NCBI GenBank assembly: GCA_949752745.1 | Contig: OX457024.1 | Coordinates: 113,301,900 to 113,365,899 of the forward strand | Source: Protula sp. h YS-2021 | Lineage: Eukaryota > Annelida > Polychaeta > Sabellida > Serpulidae | Length of the DNA stretch: 64,000 bases | Direction: 5' to 3' | Part shown: positions 23,340-33,779 of the stretch, piece after piece | Numbering within the stretch: the stretch's first letter is position 1 | Layout of the letters: each line of letters opens with the position of its first letter | The notes under the pieces: generated by a model | Database searches by the model: none | What the model was told of the DNA's origin: nothing | The model's input: the letters and a program-made list of their open reading frames with translations, nothing else | Translations under genes and position numbers: made by a program

Positions 23340-24109
23340 ACTTACATCGTGATTTATATAATTAAAGCTCTAAGCGAATTACATTTAATCAATACACAGA
23401 ATTCACAATATGTCTGAAATGTCTAAAAATGACAGTTAAGGTAAAATAATTTAGATATGTGTTAGCTCTCTACCTTTCCAAACTAATCCAACTATTTATG
23501 AAATTCGTAGTATGTGTCACAAAGTGATGGATTCTCTTCTATATTTTTTAAGGTTAGGCGCTCGTGCAGTTTTTATAGTTTGCTTTGCATGAGGTCGTTT
23601 TGTACAGGTCATCTATTTAATTTAACGAGTAAAATCAATATTGACTACAAGGTGTAAAGTCAGTATTTATAATCCTTAGTACCCTCGTGTTGAATACGTA
23701 AGGTTACTTTTGCCACGTCTTCGGGTCAGTTTGGAAGTAAATCATGCCGGAGTAAGACGTAATTTTAAGTTATTTATCAGCCTAAAGACATCACATATAT
23801 GGATGTATGAATAATACGACTTAAGCAAGGTCAGTATTGCATAAATATAAGTTGAAACTACTGAGTTAAAATGCTTCAGTTATTTGCGAATTAATTAGAA
23901 TGTTTTTTTTTTTTTTGGTAAAATTACTGCTGATAAACCTTGACTAGTTTTACTTCATTTTGACTTTATGTATTATTAGTCGTGCAGTTTATGTTGTATT
24001 TGAATAAATAGATAAATTATGGGAAACAAGCAGAGACTTGACCGCTGAGTTTGGGATTCTATTGATAGTCTTTGAAGCAGAATTCTGAAGATCGAATACT
24101 TATGAGTGT
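23340..24109. other. Non-coding stretch, no gene seen
   Basis: AT-rich sequence without open frames of note. A T run lies near 23903. I see no element ends or RNA gene. Confidence 0.5.
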
Positions 24110-24500
24110 TTGTATCGTGTGTTAAGTGGACGGGGACTGGGACAAGGAGAATGGGAGCCCCGATGTGTGCAGTGTTTTGCTGAGGGTGATACTCATGAGG
24201 ACCGTAAGGGTTGGGCAACGTACCAACGAGAGGCGGGAACTCCGACCGAGAGACGTTTCAACGGGTACCGTGAGGGACTTGTTCACACACCTGAGATGGG
24301 ACAATTCTCGTGTGCGTGGTTACGCACGTGGAGTGGGCATGTACGGTGTTGTAGCGTAGTCTTGGGGCCGGAAAACGTGAGGGACTTGTTTACTCGACCG
24401 AGAAGGGACATTCTCGAGTGCGTGGGGACGCACGTGGAGTGGGTATTATTTTTTTTCTTGTAATTGTTATGTATTTGTTTGTTAATAAATAAGATCTTTT
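24110..24500 (+). repeat. GC-rich segment with internal ~75-bp duplication
   Basis: GTGAGGGACTTGTT...GGGACA.TTCTCG.GTGCGTGG..ACGCACGTGGAGTGGG occurs at about 24270-24340 and again at about 24378-24448. Each copy holds a perfect short hairpin (GTGCGT/ACGCAC). AATAAATAA follows at about 24485 and an A run ends the segment, so this may be the 3' end of a transcript or retroposed RNA. The 117-codon frame through it has no family match I recognise. Confidence 0.35.
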
Positions 24501-24833
24501 TTCTTTTAAAAAAATCCTTTTTTTATTTGTTTATACTTCCCTTAACCACAAATCTAAAGCAATTTGTGACAGTATGAAATGGATAATATCTGAGAATGTA
24601 ACGAAAATATCTGAGAATGTAACTGGAACTGCGTCTTATTCCAAAATTACCTACCTCTTTATGTGGTATTTTGGCTTACTGAGCATTCAGGTTTAAAAAC
24701 TCTCTGGGATGTTATCCTTATATAATGTACATGTAGCTGGAGAGGCAGCTTGTCGTTTTGTAAAAAGGTATACAAGGCACTGTATCAAATTTAAAAGCAT
24801 CCCGTGCAGGTTCTCTAACGAAGTACTAGTATT

Positions 24834-25430
24834 CTAGTTGTGTTCACTTTCGTACTTTTGACAATTAGACAATAATAATTCAAATACTTCGGTGACATTC
24901 TCGCCGGTTTTTGCACTCACTTCCATGAAAGGAACCCCAAGTTCTTTTGCAAAATGTTGCCCTGTGTAATAACTAATTTTGCGGTCGCTGGACAAGTCTT
25001 TCTTATTTCCAATTAAAATAATTTGGACTCCGTTGTTACAAGTTTGCTCAATTTCTCGCAAGAAGTGATGAGCTGATCTGTAAAAAGACTCTTCGTTTGT
25101 GATGTCATACACCAGTAATACGCCATGAACGGGTTTTAGGAACACACGCACCACTTTGGAATATCCCTCATGGCCGGATGTGTCCCATATATCTGCTTCT
25201 ATATTTGTGTCACATAAATCTACAATTTTCACCGTAAAACTTGCTCCAATCGTGGCTTCTGGAGATTCCAAATGATGTCCATGAATATACCTGTGCAGCA
25301 GACTTGTCTTCCCCACTGCAGTAAAGCCAACCATAATCACTCGACATAATAAAGCACCCCTGCCATCCTGGAGAACAAAATATTTTGGTGGTTCATAATT
25401 CTGGTCAGGTACAGGACCTCTAACCTTCTC
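24834..25430 (-). CDS. Rab-like small GTPase, exon 2 of the ankyrin/Mab-21/GTPase gene
   Basis: The exon begins after a TTTCAG acceptor at 25431-25436 and ends at the stop at 24834. It encodes about 30 linker residues and then a complete Ras-superfamily G domain. G1 is GFTAVGKTS, switch I has TIGASF, G3 is WDTSGHE (usually WDTAGQE), G4 is NKKD and G5 is SAK. The order and spacing are Rab-like, but the C-terminus lacks the prenylated cysteines of Rabs, so membrane attachment must come from elsewhere. Phase 0 at the acceptor matches the phase-0 GTAAGT donor of the upstream exon at 25877. A GTPase-only gene starting at the internal ATG is the alternative. A minus-strand AATAAA (TTTATT near 24517) could terminate the transcript. 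Confidence 0.8.
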   Translation of the reverse strand, partial: EKVRGPVPDQNYEPPKYFVLQDGRGALLCRVIMVGFTAVGKTSLLHRYIHGHHLESPEATIGASFTVKIVDLCDTNIEADIWDTSGHEGYSKVVRVFLKPVHGVLLVYDITNEESFYRSAHHFLREIEQTCNNGVQIILIGNKKDLSSDRKISYYTGQHFAKELGVPFMEVSAKTGENVTEVFELLLSNCQKYESEHN

Positions 25431-25876
25431 CTGAAATGATAAAATGGTAACCTAAATAGTAGATAATTCATGTTGAGTGATTTTATATGCAAGTCGGGTT
25501 GAAATTAAGCACATGTAACGAAGAAAAGATTAATTTATCGAGTACATGATTACAGAAAATAGCGCAAGGAAGGTAAAATTTGAAGTAGCAAGCCATCGTA
25601 GAGAGCACATTTCGAATTGGAAATGACATCCAAGATGAAACTGAGTCAAGGTAAAAATGAAATTGCGTTCACCTTTCCATTATTATAGGTTATTTACAAG
25701 CGAAATATCGTAGAAAACAGAATATCATTTTTGGGATAACAGCCGCAGATATATGGACAGACGATCAACAAGGAAAATGTCGTCCTCCTTTGGAGTTTAA
25801 AACCCAGGTTGAGGTCTTATAATGATATGTTGAGAATATCACTAATACTTTTTCTACTTATCCAATCGCAACTTAC
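25431..25876 (-). other. Predicted 446-bp intron (GTAAGT...TTTCAG)
   Basis: The donor GTG|GTAAGT lies inside the long upstream frame and the acceptor ATTTCAG|GAG lies before the GTPase exon. Splicing removes the last 20 poorly conserved codons and the stop of the long frame, and joins both coding parts in phase 0. Confidence 0.65.
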
Positions 25877-28198
25877 CACTTCTTGGTTTGAGAGCTCACA
25901 ACTAATTGGAGGAGGTAAAGATGGAAACACTTTCTTTTCCAGTTCCACCATTCGGGAATCAAGCCATCTGAGAATATTTCCAACAATGGTGGACATAATG
26001 CCACGTCTCAGACAGCACGATTCAACGATACTGTAAGCTTTCGAGTCTATAGCTATGCCCGCGTTGTGCTTACAGATAACAATTGCCGTCCTGTCAAAAT
26101 AGCTATCCACACGACCCATCATGATATCCTCTTGCAAAACTTTATAAATAATCCACGCACAGTGGTAACCATTCTTTACACTCACAGCTTTGATTTTCAT
26201 TGCACATGATTTCAGCATGTATGATGTAATAAAGTCTTCTATGTTGATTGAATTTTTGATAAAAAAGCGCTTGAGGCTTCGAGATGCAGCAATATCACTT
26301 CGACGCAAAGCTTTTGCAATGAAAAGTCCTTCTTGATATAGTTTCGGTAGGAAAATTATTTCTTCACGCTCCCGTTCATGGTAGCTGGGTTGAAAATGAA
26401 TACCTGTTGCATTAATGTCGTTGTCATGAAGTGACGATTTTGCCACTAGCCAAGTATTCAACAGAAAAAATGCCGGAGCCAAATCCGTGAAGAATTCCAA
26501 AGCAGTCGCATCCTCTTCCTCCTGCCAGAATAATCTAAGGCATGATATTTTGTCTTTGACAAGAATAAAATTCTCATTGAAGTATATGCCGGTAACTTTG
26601 TGTTCTTTCAATCGAATTTGCTCTAATCCAAAACGGAAGGCTTCAACAAATAATTGAGTGACACGTTTTGGTGACAGAATACCCCAATGCCCATGATTGC
26701 AGTATTTACCCCACACGGACTGAAACGGAACGTTAATGGTATCAGAAAGTTCGAGTCCAGTTGTATTTACAAACTTACAAACGACATCAAGTTCAATTTT
26801 TGTCGCCATTCCTTCGCGAAAACTTCCTGATAGCATTGCATGAAACTGAAAGTGTTTGTATTTATCATGCGTTGCCAATTCATTTGAAACTAAACCACAA
26901 AGAATGAGTAATTGTTTGGCTATCTTGTGCCGTTTCTGGTTCATATTTTCGCTGCACATTACAGATACAGAATTTTGGAAAACATCAGCTGAAGGATTTT
27001 GACAAAGATCTCTGTCCAGTTCTTCCAAAGTAATGAAAGAATCATTACTTTGCCTTTCAAACCGAGGCAATTGTATCTGTTTTTGGATGTTCCCTGTTCT
27101 TTTACTGTCTAATATACTGATTATTTGATCATCACAACCATACACTTTAGCTAAATCCACAGGATGCAGCCCTTTCAGAGTTGCGTTAAAGTTTAACTTG
27201 TCACTCTGTAGAAGAAGCTGCACTTTGTCTTTGCAGCGCAGTCGTAAAGCACAGAATAATGCCGAGTCTCCATCTGGATATGCGCTGTTTACATCTGCTC
27301 CTTTACGAATGAGATATTCACAAACCTCTACCGTTGACCGTTCAACTGCTGCAGCTAAAAGATGTGGAGCCCAAGAATTACTTTTGTCGCAGCTACACAA
27401 GACGTCAAGCATTTCCCAAAAATTATATGAAAAATTGCTGCAATCTCCGAATCGTTTGATATACAATGATAAAGGATCTTCGTTATTTTTGTTACTACAA
27501 CAGCTATTAATTTCAATTTTCATTGATTGCAACTCGTCAGTAAAGTTACTTCTAACAGCCTCTTGAATGAGTTCAGACAATTCAGGGGTATCCAGTTTGT
27601 CCAGATGCGGTCGCAACACGTTCAGTGCCGTCTTGTTCCTGTCTTGAATAGCTCGTAGCAGTGCAAACCAAGTATTGCATTCTCCACGTGACATTAGTCG
27701 TTTAGCAATATCATCATGATTTCCACATGCCGCCAAACTCAATGGACTTTCACCTTTCTTATTGACCCAGTTTATATCGCATCTCTTATCATCAATTAAT
27801 ATTTTTGCGACATCAAAATGTTGCTTTGCGATTGCAACAAGTAAAGGCGTATCCCCTTCTTCATTTGTAATATTAAGATTACATTCTGTAGATTCCAGAA
27901 AAAGAATCAGCATATCTCTTTTATTTTGCTCAGCAGCTTCAAATAAATAGGAATCCTTACAATATCCCTGCAGCTGTTTTGTTGTCTGCTGATTTTCTGG
28001 TGTTGTTGCGTTATTGTTGTGACTATCAACATCAAGGCTGGTCTGAGGAGGATCCTCTTCTTCCGCTAGCCTCCGATACCCATGCGGAGCATTACGACTT
28101 CGTACACAAAGACACAGGAAACATATAAAAAACGTAATAAAGCCACATGTTGGTATGATTATAATTGGTAATGCGATGTAAATGTTAATACATGTCAT
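25877..28198 (-). CDS. Ankyrin-repeat and Mab-21/cGAS-like protein, exon 1
   Basis: The start is the ATG at 28198 (AAAATGACA). Residues about 4-33 form one strongly hydrophobic segment followed by arginines, so the protein is probably a membrane anchor with the rest in the cytosol. Ankyrin repeats are visible at about residues 85-155 (GDTPLLVAIAKQHFDVAKIL, GESPLSLAACGNHDDIAKRL) and 275-370 (LLAAAVERSTVEVCEYLIRK). From about 415 to 760 lies a Mab-21/cGAS-type nucleotidyltransferase fold: a GSFREG motif is followed by IELDVV (paired acidic residues), later FFTDLAPAFFL (third acidic position) and SYMLKSC. The acidic residues are kept, so nucleotide transfer is possible but unproven. The donor at 25876 links it to a GTPase exon. 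Unspliced, the frame would end at 25817. A possible innate-immune or signalling role is inference. Confidence 0.85.
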
Positions 28199-28314
28199 TT
28201 TGATCACAACTCTGATGTGATTTTTTTAATTTTATCTTTAATTTATCAGTTGCTATTTCAGATATCCAGTAAATCAATGTTGCACGTCTATACATAACAA
28301 AGACAAATTAATCA

Positions 28315-30715
28315 AATTCAGTTTCACGGTTTTCTGTCATTGTAGCCATGTATGCTTTACTTAATATTTGCAGCATTTAGTCGCTTTTTTTTAGGCTGAA
28401 TGCCACGAAGGCTGTTTGTTGAACAAATATTGCTGCTTTGTGTAGTGTGTGCTTCGGCTAACTTTGGGAGCCAAGCCACACTTTGCAGTCTAACGATAAA
28501 TACCGCTTTAGTTACTTAGTGTTGTGTGAGTTTTTTTGTCTGCATGCAGATATAAGATTTGAAATAGCACTATGCTTAAACATTATATTTGCAGTGCAAA
28601 TAGGGTCAAGGACGAGACGGCGTGTTTCTAATTCATGTCTCAGGCAGAGAGGGATATAGTCCCACTATAAATGAATGTTATCTGCAATACATAGAAACGT
28701 TTTGTGCATGTAATTCGGTTGTAAAACTATATTTAAATGAGGTACCAGTCCGTTGTGTGATGTTGTGATGTTGTGTTAGAAATTATTACTTTGAATTTTG
28801 TGAAAAGAAATCCAAATGTTTAGTTTATTTTTTATCACCAACTGAGGGTTTCGGAATGGAGTTGACAATTTTTCGTTTCGTCTATGAGAATAGCTTTTAC
28901 CTGTTTAGCATTAGATTTAGAAATGAGCTTGATGTATTTTTGCTCGCATATAACCGTGCAAGTAGATATTAATAAAAATGTTATGTAGTTCAAATGGCGA
29001 AACGATTCCATTCGTAAAATTTAGAACGTCACTATTTGCAAGTTGTGTCTTCAGAGCTTTTCCAATAACTTGTCACGCTATGTGCCATGGACTGAATAGA
29101 AACCCGAAAAAAGAATGAAAAGTGTGGCGCTTTGTGCAGAGTTGGGGACTAAATTATAATGTGTTTACCGGAAATGTCACGGTGGAAACAAGTCGCTCCA
29201 TACGTAATATTTGTCTATATTTTCTCTGAGTCATGCCCTAGTCATTTCAGAAAGTGTAATGAATGAGAGTAATCTCTGCCCATCATTTCAAAATGTACAT
29301 ATGAACGTGTGTAAGCTTTTAATTCAAATTCTTCTTCTCCTTCAGTTTTGACTGGATACCTTTCACATTTTGTACGAATGATCTCTATATGGGCCTCTCT
29401 TAAACAATGACATTTTTGACGAAAGTTCCACGTCGAAGTGTGCACCGCAGGCTGCCAGTAGACTCCAACAAACGTAGTTTAAAATGCAATGGCTGAAGTA
29501 AATTGTTCTATTTAAAGAATTAATCATTATAACTTTCTGAGAATTTCATAGAACTAATCTAACACATGTTGTATTCATAAGTTTTACAATGTATGTGATG
29601 TCATTTTGACGCTCTAAAACGACATGTGTGTTGTTTCCGGAGTAAAGAAGATTCTGTCACGCCAAAGTGTAATTCTCGTAAAACTATGACGAAGCCATGT
29701 ACTATTGGATAACTCAGTTATATATCATGTGATATGTGAAAGAACCAAGGGTTTTATATATATATATATATAATATATAATATATAATATATATATATAT
29801 ATATATAAAACAATGGGCTGATACGAAAGAATAATGCTCAGGCGAAACAATTGTTTTCAGTACATGTGATCTGCTACAGGAGTTTCTCAACAGTGAAAAA
29901 AGGATTCGGTCCAGTCTTCCAATTATTTTTTATAATTATCGGAAGGCTATTAGTGTTGGGATAAATAGGACCGCTTCATAAATCACTTTTTATAAATAGC
30001 ACATAATGTAGTTGCAGTAATGAAGTTTACATCTGATTATTTATACCACAGTCTTGAGTGCACAAAGGACAGGCAATAGTTCAATTTACAGAGGACACGC
30101 AATAGTGAAGCGTACAGAGGACATGCAATATTAAAGCGTACAGATTACACATAATAGGCATTTTGAGGAATGAAGAGAGTGACGTTTCGTGCCTGAGCTG
30201 TTGTCCTTGATGTGTGTATTTCTATGTTGGAGTACAACATAGAATGTATAACATACATTGTATCCCCGGAGGCATCTTTCACGTGCAAATTGGTTGATTT
30301 GTATTTTTAAATCTTCCAATCTGAAAATTGATTTGTTTTGAATAAAAAAATTCAGAAACACACATCTGTAAGTAAATAATGACTGGTTCTTGCATACAAA
30401 ATCTTTCTCTAAATGTATTTATAAAAAAAGAACTAATTCTTGAGATCAAAAATTGTGTTGTTGTCATTGTTTGTTGTGTTGTTATTATTATCCATGATTC
30501 AAGTTTTCATCCGCAAAATTTAATTGACGATTCGTTATATTTTATGTAAATTTGTGTCTCCCTTTAGATTTCTTGAGTTTGTAAAATTGATTTTTCGAAC
30601 TCAAAAATAAATTTTTGCCATCTAAAATTCATTTATTGATAACAAAATATAAATTATTGAGATCTGCATTGATTTATTAATATCTTGAATTTAAAATAAG
30701 CATTAAATTTACAAC
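28315..30715. repeat. Segmental repeat, copy B, first part
   Basis: Matches 1-1900 with few differences. Relative to copy A it has an extra ~110 bp at about 29290-29410 and about 390 bp of extra sequence at 29755-30140, which begins with an AT microsatellite. It starts 117 bp upstream of the start codon of the minus-strand ankyrin/Mab-21 gene, so part of it is probably that gene's upstream region. The homology resumes at 34691 after the inserted element. Confidence 0.8.
29757..29808. repeat. AT microsatellite
   Basis: About 50 bp of alternating TATATA with AATATATAAT interruptions, absent from copy A at the corresponding place (about 1320). Confidence 0.9.
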
Positions 30716-30738
30716 GGCATTCCAAAATACTCCGCTAT

Positions 30739-31470
30739 AGTAGTAGGGAAACGGGGGTTCTGAAACAGGAACTGACGCCATACTAACATCATGTGGTGTT
30801 CCAGAACCATCATGGGGTTTCTGGACCAGTTTTTAGGATGGAGCGCGCGTGTGTTGCGATGATGTTATGATGACGTGATGATGACGACGTGATGACGTTA
30901 TGGTGACATCATACTGACGTCATGATGACGTCATAATGACCTCATAACCCTAGGCGGCATATCCCTAACCTGAATGTATGCGTTATAAGGTTATGTGATT
31001 TGGTTATATACCGTGGACTTGGTTGCCCATACCTGTTCTCGAACCACCAACCCCTCATGGGTCCGGCCAGGAATCTGACGCTCTACTACTTGAGCGAACC
31101 CGGACTTAACTGGAATGCTTGTGAAAATATGCCATATAAGGCTATAATGCACACATTCATGTCCGTTCCAGAACTGTAATGACAGCTCTAGAACACCCTA
31201 TCGAGTCATTATGACGCCATTATGACATCATTATGACCCCTTCCTAGAACATACTATGTGACAGGCTATTTGCACATGCGGCTGTAATCATAATGTATAT
31301 TTTAGTAAATTTTGGGAAAAAGTACATAACTTTCAGCATGTTCAACCGATTTGAATGAAAATTTTACCGTTTTATCCAGTTTTATTTCTAGATTTCACAT
31401 GAAGTAGTCACAGGCTATTTGCACATGTGGCTGTAAGTATAATGTATATTTAGTAATTTTTTTTTGGGGG
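30739..31470 (+). repeat. Left inverted repeat of the 3.9-kb element
   Basis: Contains clustered ATGACGTCAT-type motifs (about 30860-30945) and the GTGACAGGCTATTTGCACATG segment near 31258, repeated near 31410. Reverse-complement matches lie at 33780-34684. Short ATGACGTCAT words are CREB/ATF-like palindromes; any function is unproven. Confidence 0.75.
31033..31107 (-). tRNA. tRNA-like relic inside the left inverted repeat
   Basis: On the minus strand, GTCCGGGTTCGCTCAAGTAG carries an A-box-like sequence and GGTTCGAGAAC a B box, spaced as in a tRNA. Stems are poorly formed, so it is a tRNA-derived relic. A matching but shorter copy lies at 34265-34315 in the right repeat (GATAGCTCAAGTGGTAGAGC), without the B box. 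Confidence 0.4.
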
Positions 31471-31493
31471 GGGGGGAGTAGAAAACTTTCATC

Positions 31494-32020
31494 AGGTGCA
31501 ACATGCTTGTACAGAATGTGGTGCATTATACAACAGCGAAGAAGCTTTGTTCAAACATATGGAGCAGTGTGATGAGGGTGTTGATGACAGGAGCTCTGAA
31601 AGTGAGTCGGAAATCGGAAATAGACTCTGTTTCCTACGATATGGTTCAAGAAGTCTGCGATGACTACGCGGCCAAATTTCAGGAGAAGGTTTCAGAATAT
31701 GAAGAACAAGGGCTTGAAGATGCGCGTGAAATGGCAAGCTATGACCTTCGACCAAGCATGGACTAAAAGAACTGTTTATGAGACTATTCAAATATAACCA
31801 ACATCTAGAACAATGCCACCATTATCAAACCATTTTAGAGGACTTTAATTACTTTGTTGATGAAAAACATTATAAGTATTTAAAGGCACTAAAAGCGGCT
31901 ATAAGAAGAAACGATGCATTCTTTTAAGAGCTACTAGATCAGGAGGAGAAGGATGATGACAGCAGTGATGAAGAAAGTGATATGAACAGTGGACAGAGTG
32001 AAACAGATGAAGAAAAATAG
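31494..32020 (+). pseudogene. C2HC-type zinc-finger protein relic
   Basis: Near 31497 a frame reads HACTECGALYNSEEALFKHM then EQC, a CX2C...HX3C finger. It stops near 31650 and the homologous reading moves to another frame with VCDDYAAKFQEKVSEYEEQG and SYDLRP, which stops at 31766. A third stretch with FVDEKHYKYLKALKAAIRR and an acidic tail ends near 32020, containing an internal stop. I recognise the overall order (finger, helical middle, acidic tail) only loosely from transposon-borne proteins of invertebrates. Several breaks make it non-functional. AATAAA follows near 32040. Confidence 0.4.
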
Positions 32021-32401
32021 ACTTATTTGACTAAACTTTATAATAAAGACTCTATAAAAATTGCAATATTTTATTAACGTAAGCGTTGTGTATTAATATA
32101 TGTTTTGCTTTGCAACATATGAAGTCGTAAGAGGTTCCTGGGGGTGGTGTTAATGCACTTGTAAACCATATGTTATAATGAAGTATTGTATTATAAATTG
32201 TATGAGAAAAATAAAAAGTTGAAAAGAATCATATGTGTTTTATTGAATATTACAAATATGTACAATTATGATAAAAACAATATTTCAAATACATGTGCCC
32301 TGAACTTTTAAGTTTGCGAAACTAACTTCACATCAACATAGATAATGTTAATTTCGTAGTCTACATATGAAGCATAAAGACAATTATATTTGAGCTACAT
32401 A

Positions 32402-32577
32402 TTAAATGTCCATTTGGGTCAAAGCTGGGTCAAAAACTTTGCTCCAATCTTCAGCACTGAGGGTGATGAAATCATAGCATCCACTAAGCCTGTCACACTG
32501 TACAGTCGTATTTCTACTCAACCATCTTCTGACAGTCACTGCATTTATACACATCCATTTTTTGAAGCATGAAATCC
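32402..32577 (-). pseudogene. Divergent PC4-like module relic
   Basis: A minus-strand frame ending at 32402 reads VTVRRWLSRN, then GCYDFITLSAEDWSKVF. The GC.DIITLS..EW pattern also occurs in the Polinton gene at 43469, and the general layout (basic strand, then (I/F)xLSxxxW) is that of a PC4 half. The upstream part is in another frame with a CSDCQK zinc-type pair. Short and broken. Confidence 0.35.
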
Positions 32578-32588
32578 ACTGTCGTCAT

Positions 32589-33056
32589 TTACTTCTTCAG
32601 CATTTGCCAATCTTTCAGTGACAACAAAATTCCCTTCTTGGTAGGATGTAACCTTCCAGAAGTATGATTCGTAATATATTCACGGATGTGAACCATCACT
32701 TACTGTGGATATTTCGCCAATTTGATATATATTTCTCCATTAATGGGTATCATAACCGGTAAATCGTCTACACTCATCTTTTTCATGGTGGTAGCAGCTT
32801 CACACTCCGGTTCTCGCTTCATTTTAGGCTCTGTCTCAATTTTTCGCTTTTTACACGGCGACGTCGTAGCAAGTAACTCATCTCTTTTCATCTTTCTAAG
32901 ATGTGGTTGCCTTTGACGTGATTTCACCTTAGACTTGGGTATTGCTCTAGACTTTGCTGTAGGTATTGTCTCAGGCTTTGCTGTCAAATTTTCTACAGGC
33001 TTTGCTGTCAAACTTTCTGCAGGAATTGTCTCAGACTTTTCTACAGACATTGTCAT
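32589..33056 (-). pseudogene. PC4 (p15)-domain protein with one in-frame stop
   Basis: The start is at 33056 or a few codons on. Residues 1-90 are Lys/Pro/Thr-rich with KCKKRK-like basic clusters, as in an unstructured nuclear N-terminus. The C-terminal part is a PC4 ssDNA-binding domain: EIYIKLAKY before, and HIREY ... HPTKKGILLSLKDWQMLKK after, an in-frame TAA at 32700-32702. The frame is kept across the stop, which falls at one codon of the domain. A close homolog in the large Polinton (42711-43070) has PTKKGILLTIPEWKMLKK. PC4 proteins bind single-stranded DNA and modulate transcription and replication. Confidence 0.7.
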
Positions 33057-33189
33057 AGTTGTTGTTTACTCTTCAGTATCTTGATACAGAATGCGTCACG
33101 TTTGAGGGCGGCTGCCTCTTATACTCTTTATACTCTCACACCCGACACACTATGTCCTAATATGTTTAGAAATAACTTTACCGAGAAAG

Positions 33190-33645
33190 TTTTCAAGCAT
33201 AGCTTTATATACAACAACTTGTTGAACAACATCTTGAACAAGTTCAATATCTTCAGCTTACCCAACAACATCTTGAACAACATGTTGAACATGTTGAACA
33301 TGTTAAACAATATTTTGGTTGAATATATTGAACAACATAATGAACATGTTGAACATGTTGTTCGAAATGTTGAACATGTTGAACATGTTGCACATGTTGC
33401 TGAACATGCTGAAAATGTTGAACATGCTGTTGAATATGTGGAATATGTTGTTGAACATGTTGAAAATGTTGAACATGCTGTTGAACATGTGGAACATGTT
33501 GTTGTACATGTTGAACATGTTGTTGAACATGTTGTTGAACATGTTGTTGGACATATTGTTGAACATGTTGAACAACATGTTGAACATGTTGAACAACTTG
33601 TTAAACAATTTGTTGAACAATTGTTAAACAACTTGCTAAGTAATA
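33190..33645. repeat. AACATGTTG palindromic array
   Basis: About 450 bp made almost wholly of AACATGTTG, TTGAACATG and AACAACATG words. The basic word is self-complementary (CAACATGTTG), so the whole array can fold on itself. Open frames in most phases are artefacts of this composition. Confidence 0.9.
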
Positions 33646-33779
33646 CCATGACGTAATATGTTCCAAAAAATAATTCGAACACGTCTTTGAAATGGGGCTT
33701 GCCATTCGAACACATGTTTGAATAAGAGGCTTACCATTCCAACACATGTTTGAATGGTGTGCTCTTCTCACCTGTGCAA

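Larger units (their letters stand above)
12929..23340 (+). mobile_element. BEL/Pao LTR retroelement, decayed and interrupted
   Basis: The gag - protease - RT - RNase H - integrase - DUF5641 order on the plus strand defines a BEL/Pao element. It carries gag and pol frameshifts, in-frame stops, a nested LINE (about 15193-17668) and a 1.2-kb internal duplication joined by tRNA sequence. Only one putative LTR (3') is visible. The element cannot make a complete polyprotein. Confidence 0.85.

Noticed and set aside
33081..33715. Several long frames on both strands with repeating Asn/Met/Leu or Cys/Ser/Thr
   Set aside because: They are all readings of the AACATGTTG array; no domain, and the same bases are open in several frames.
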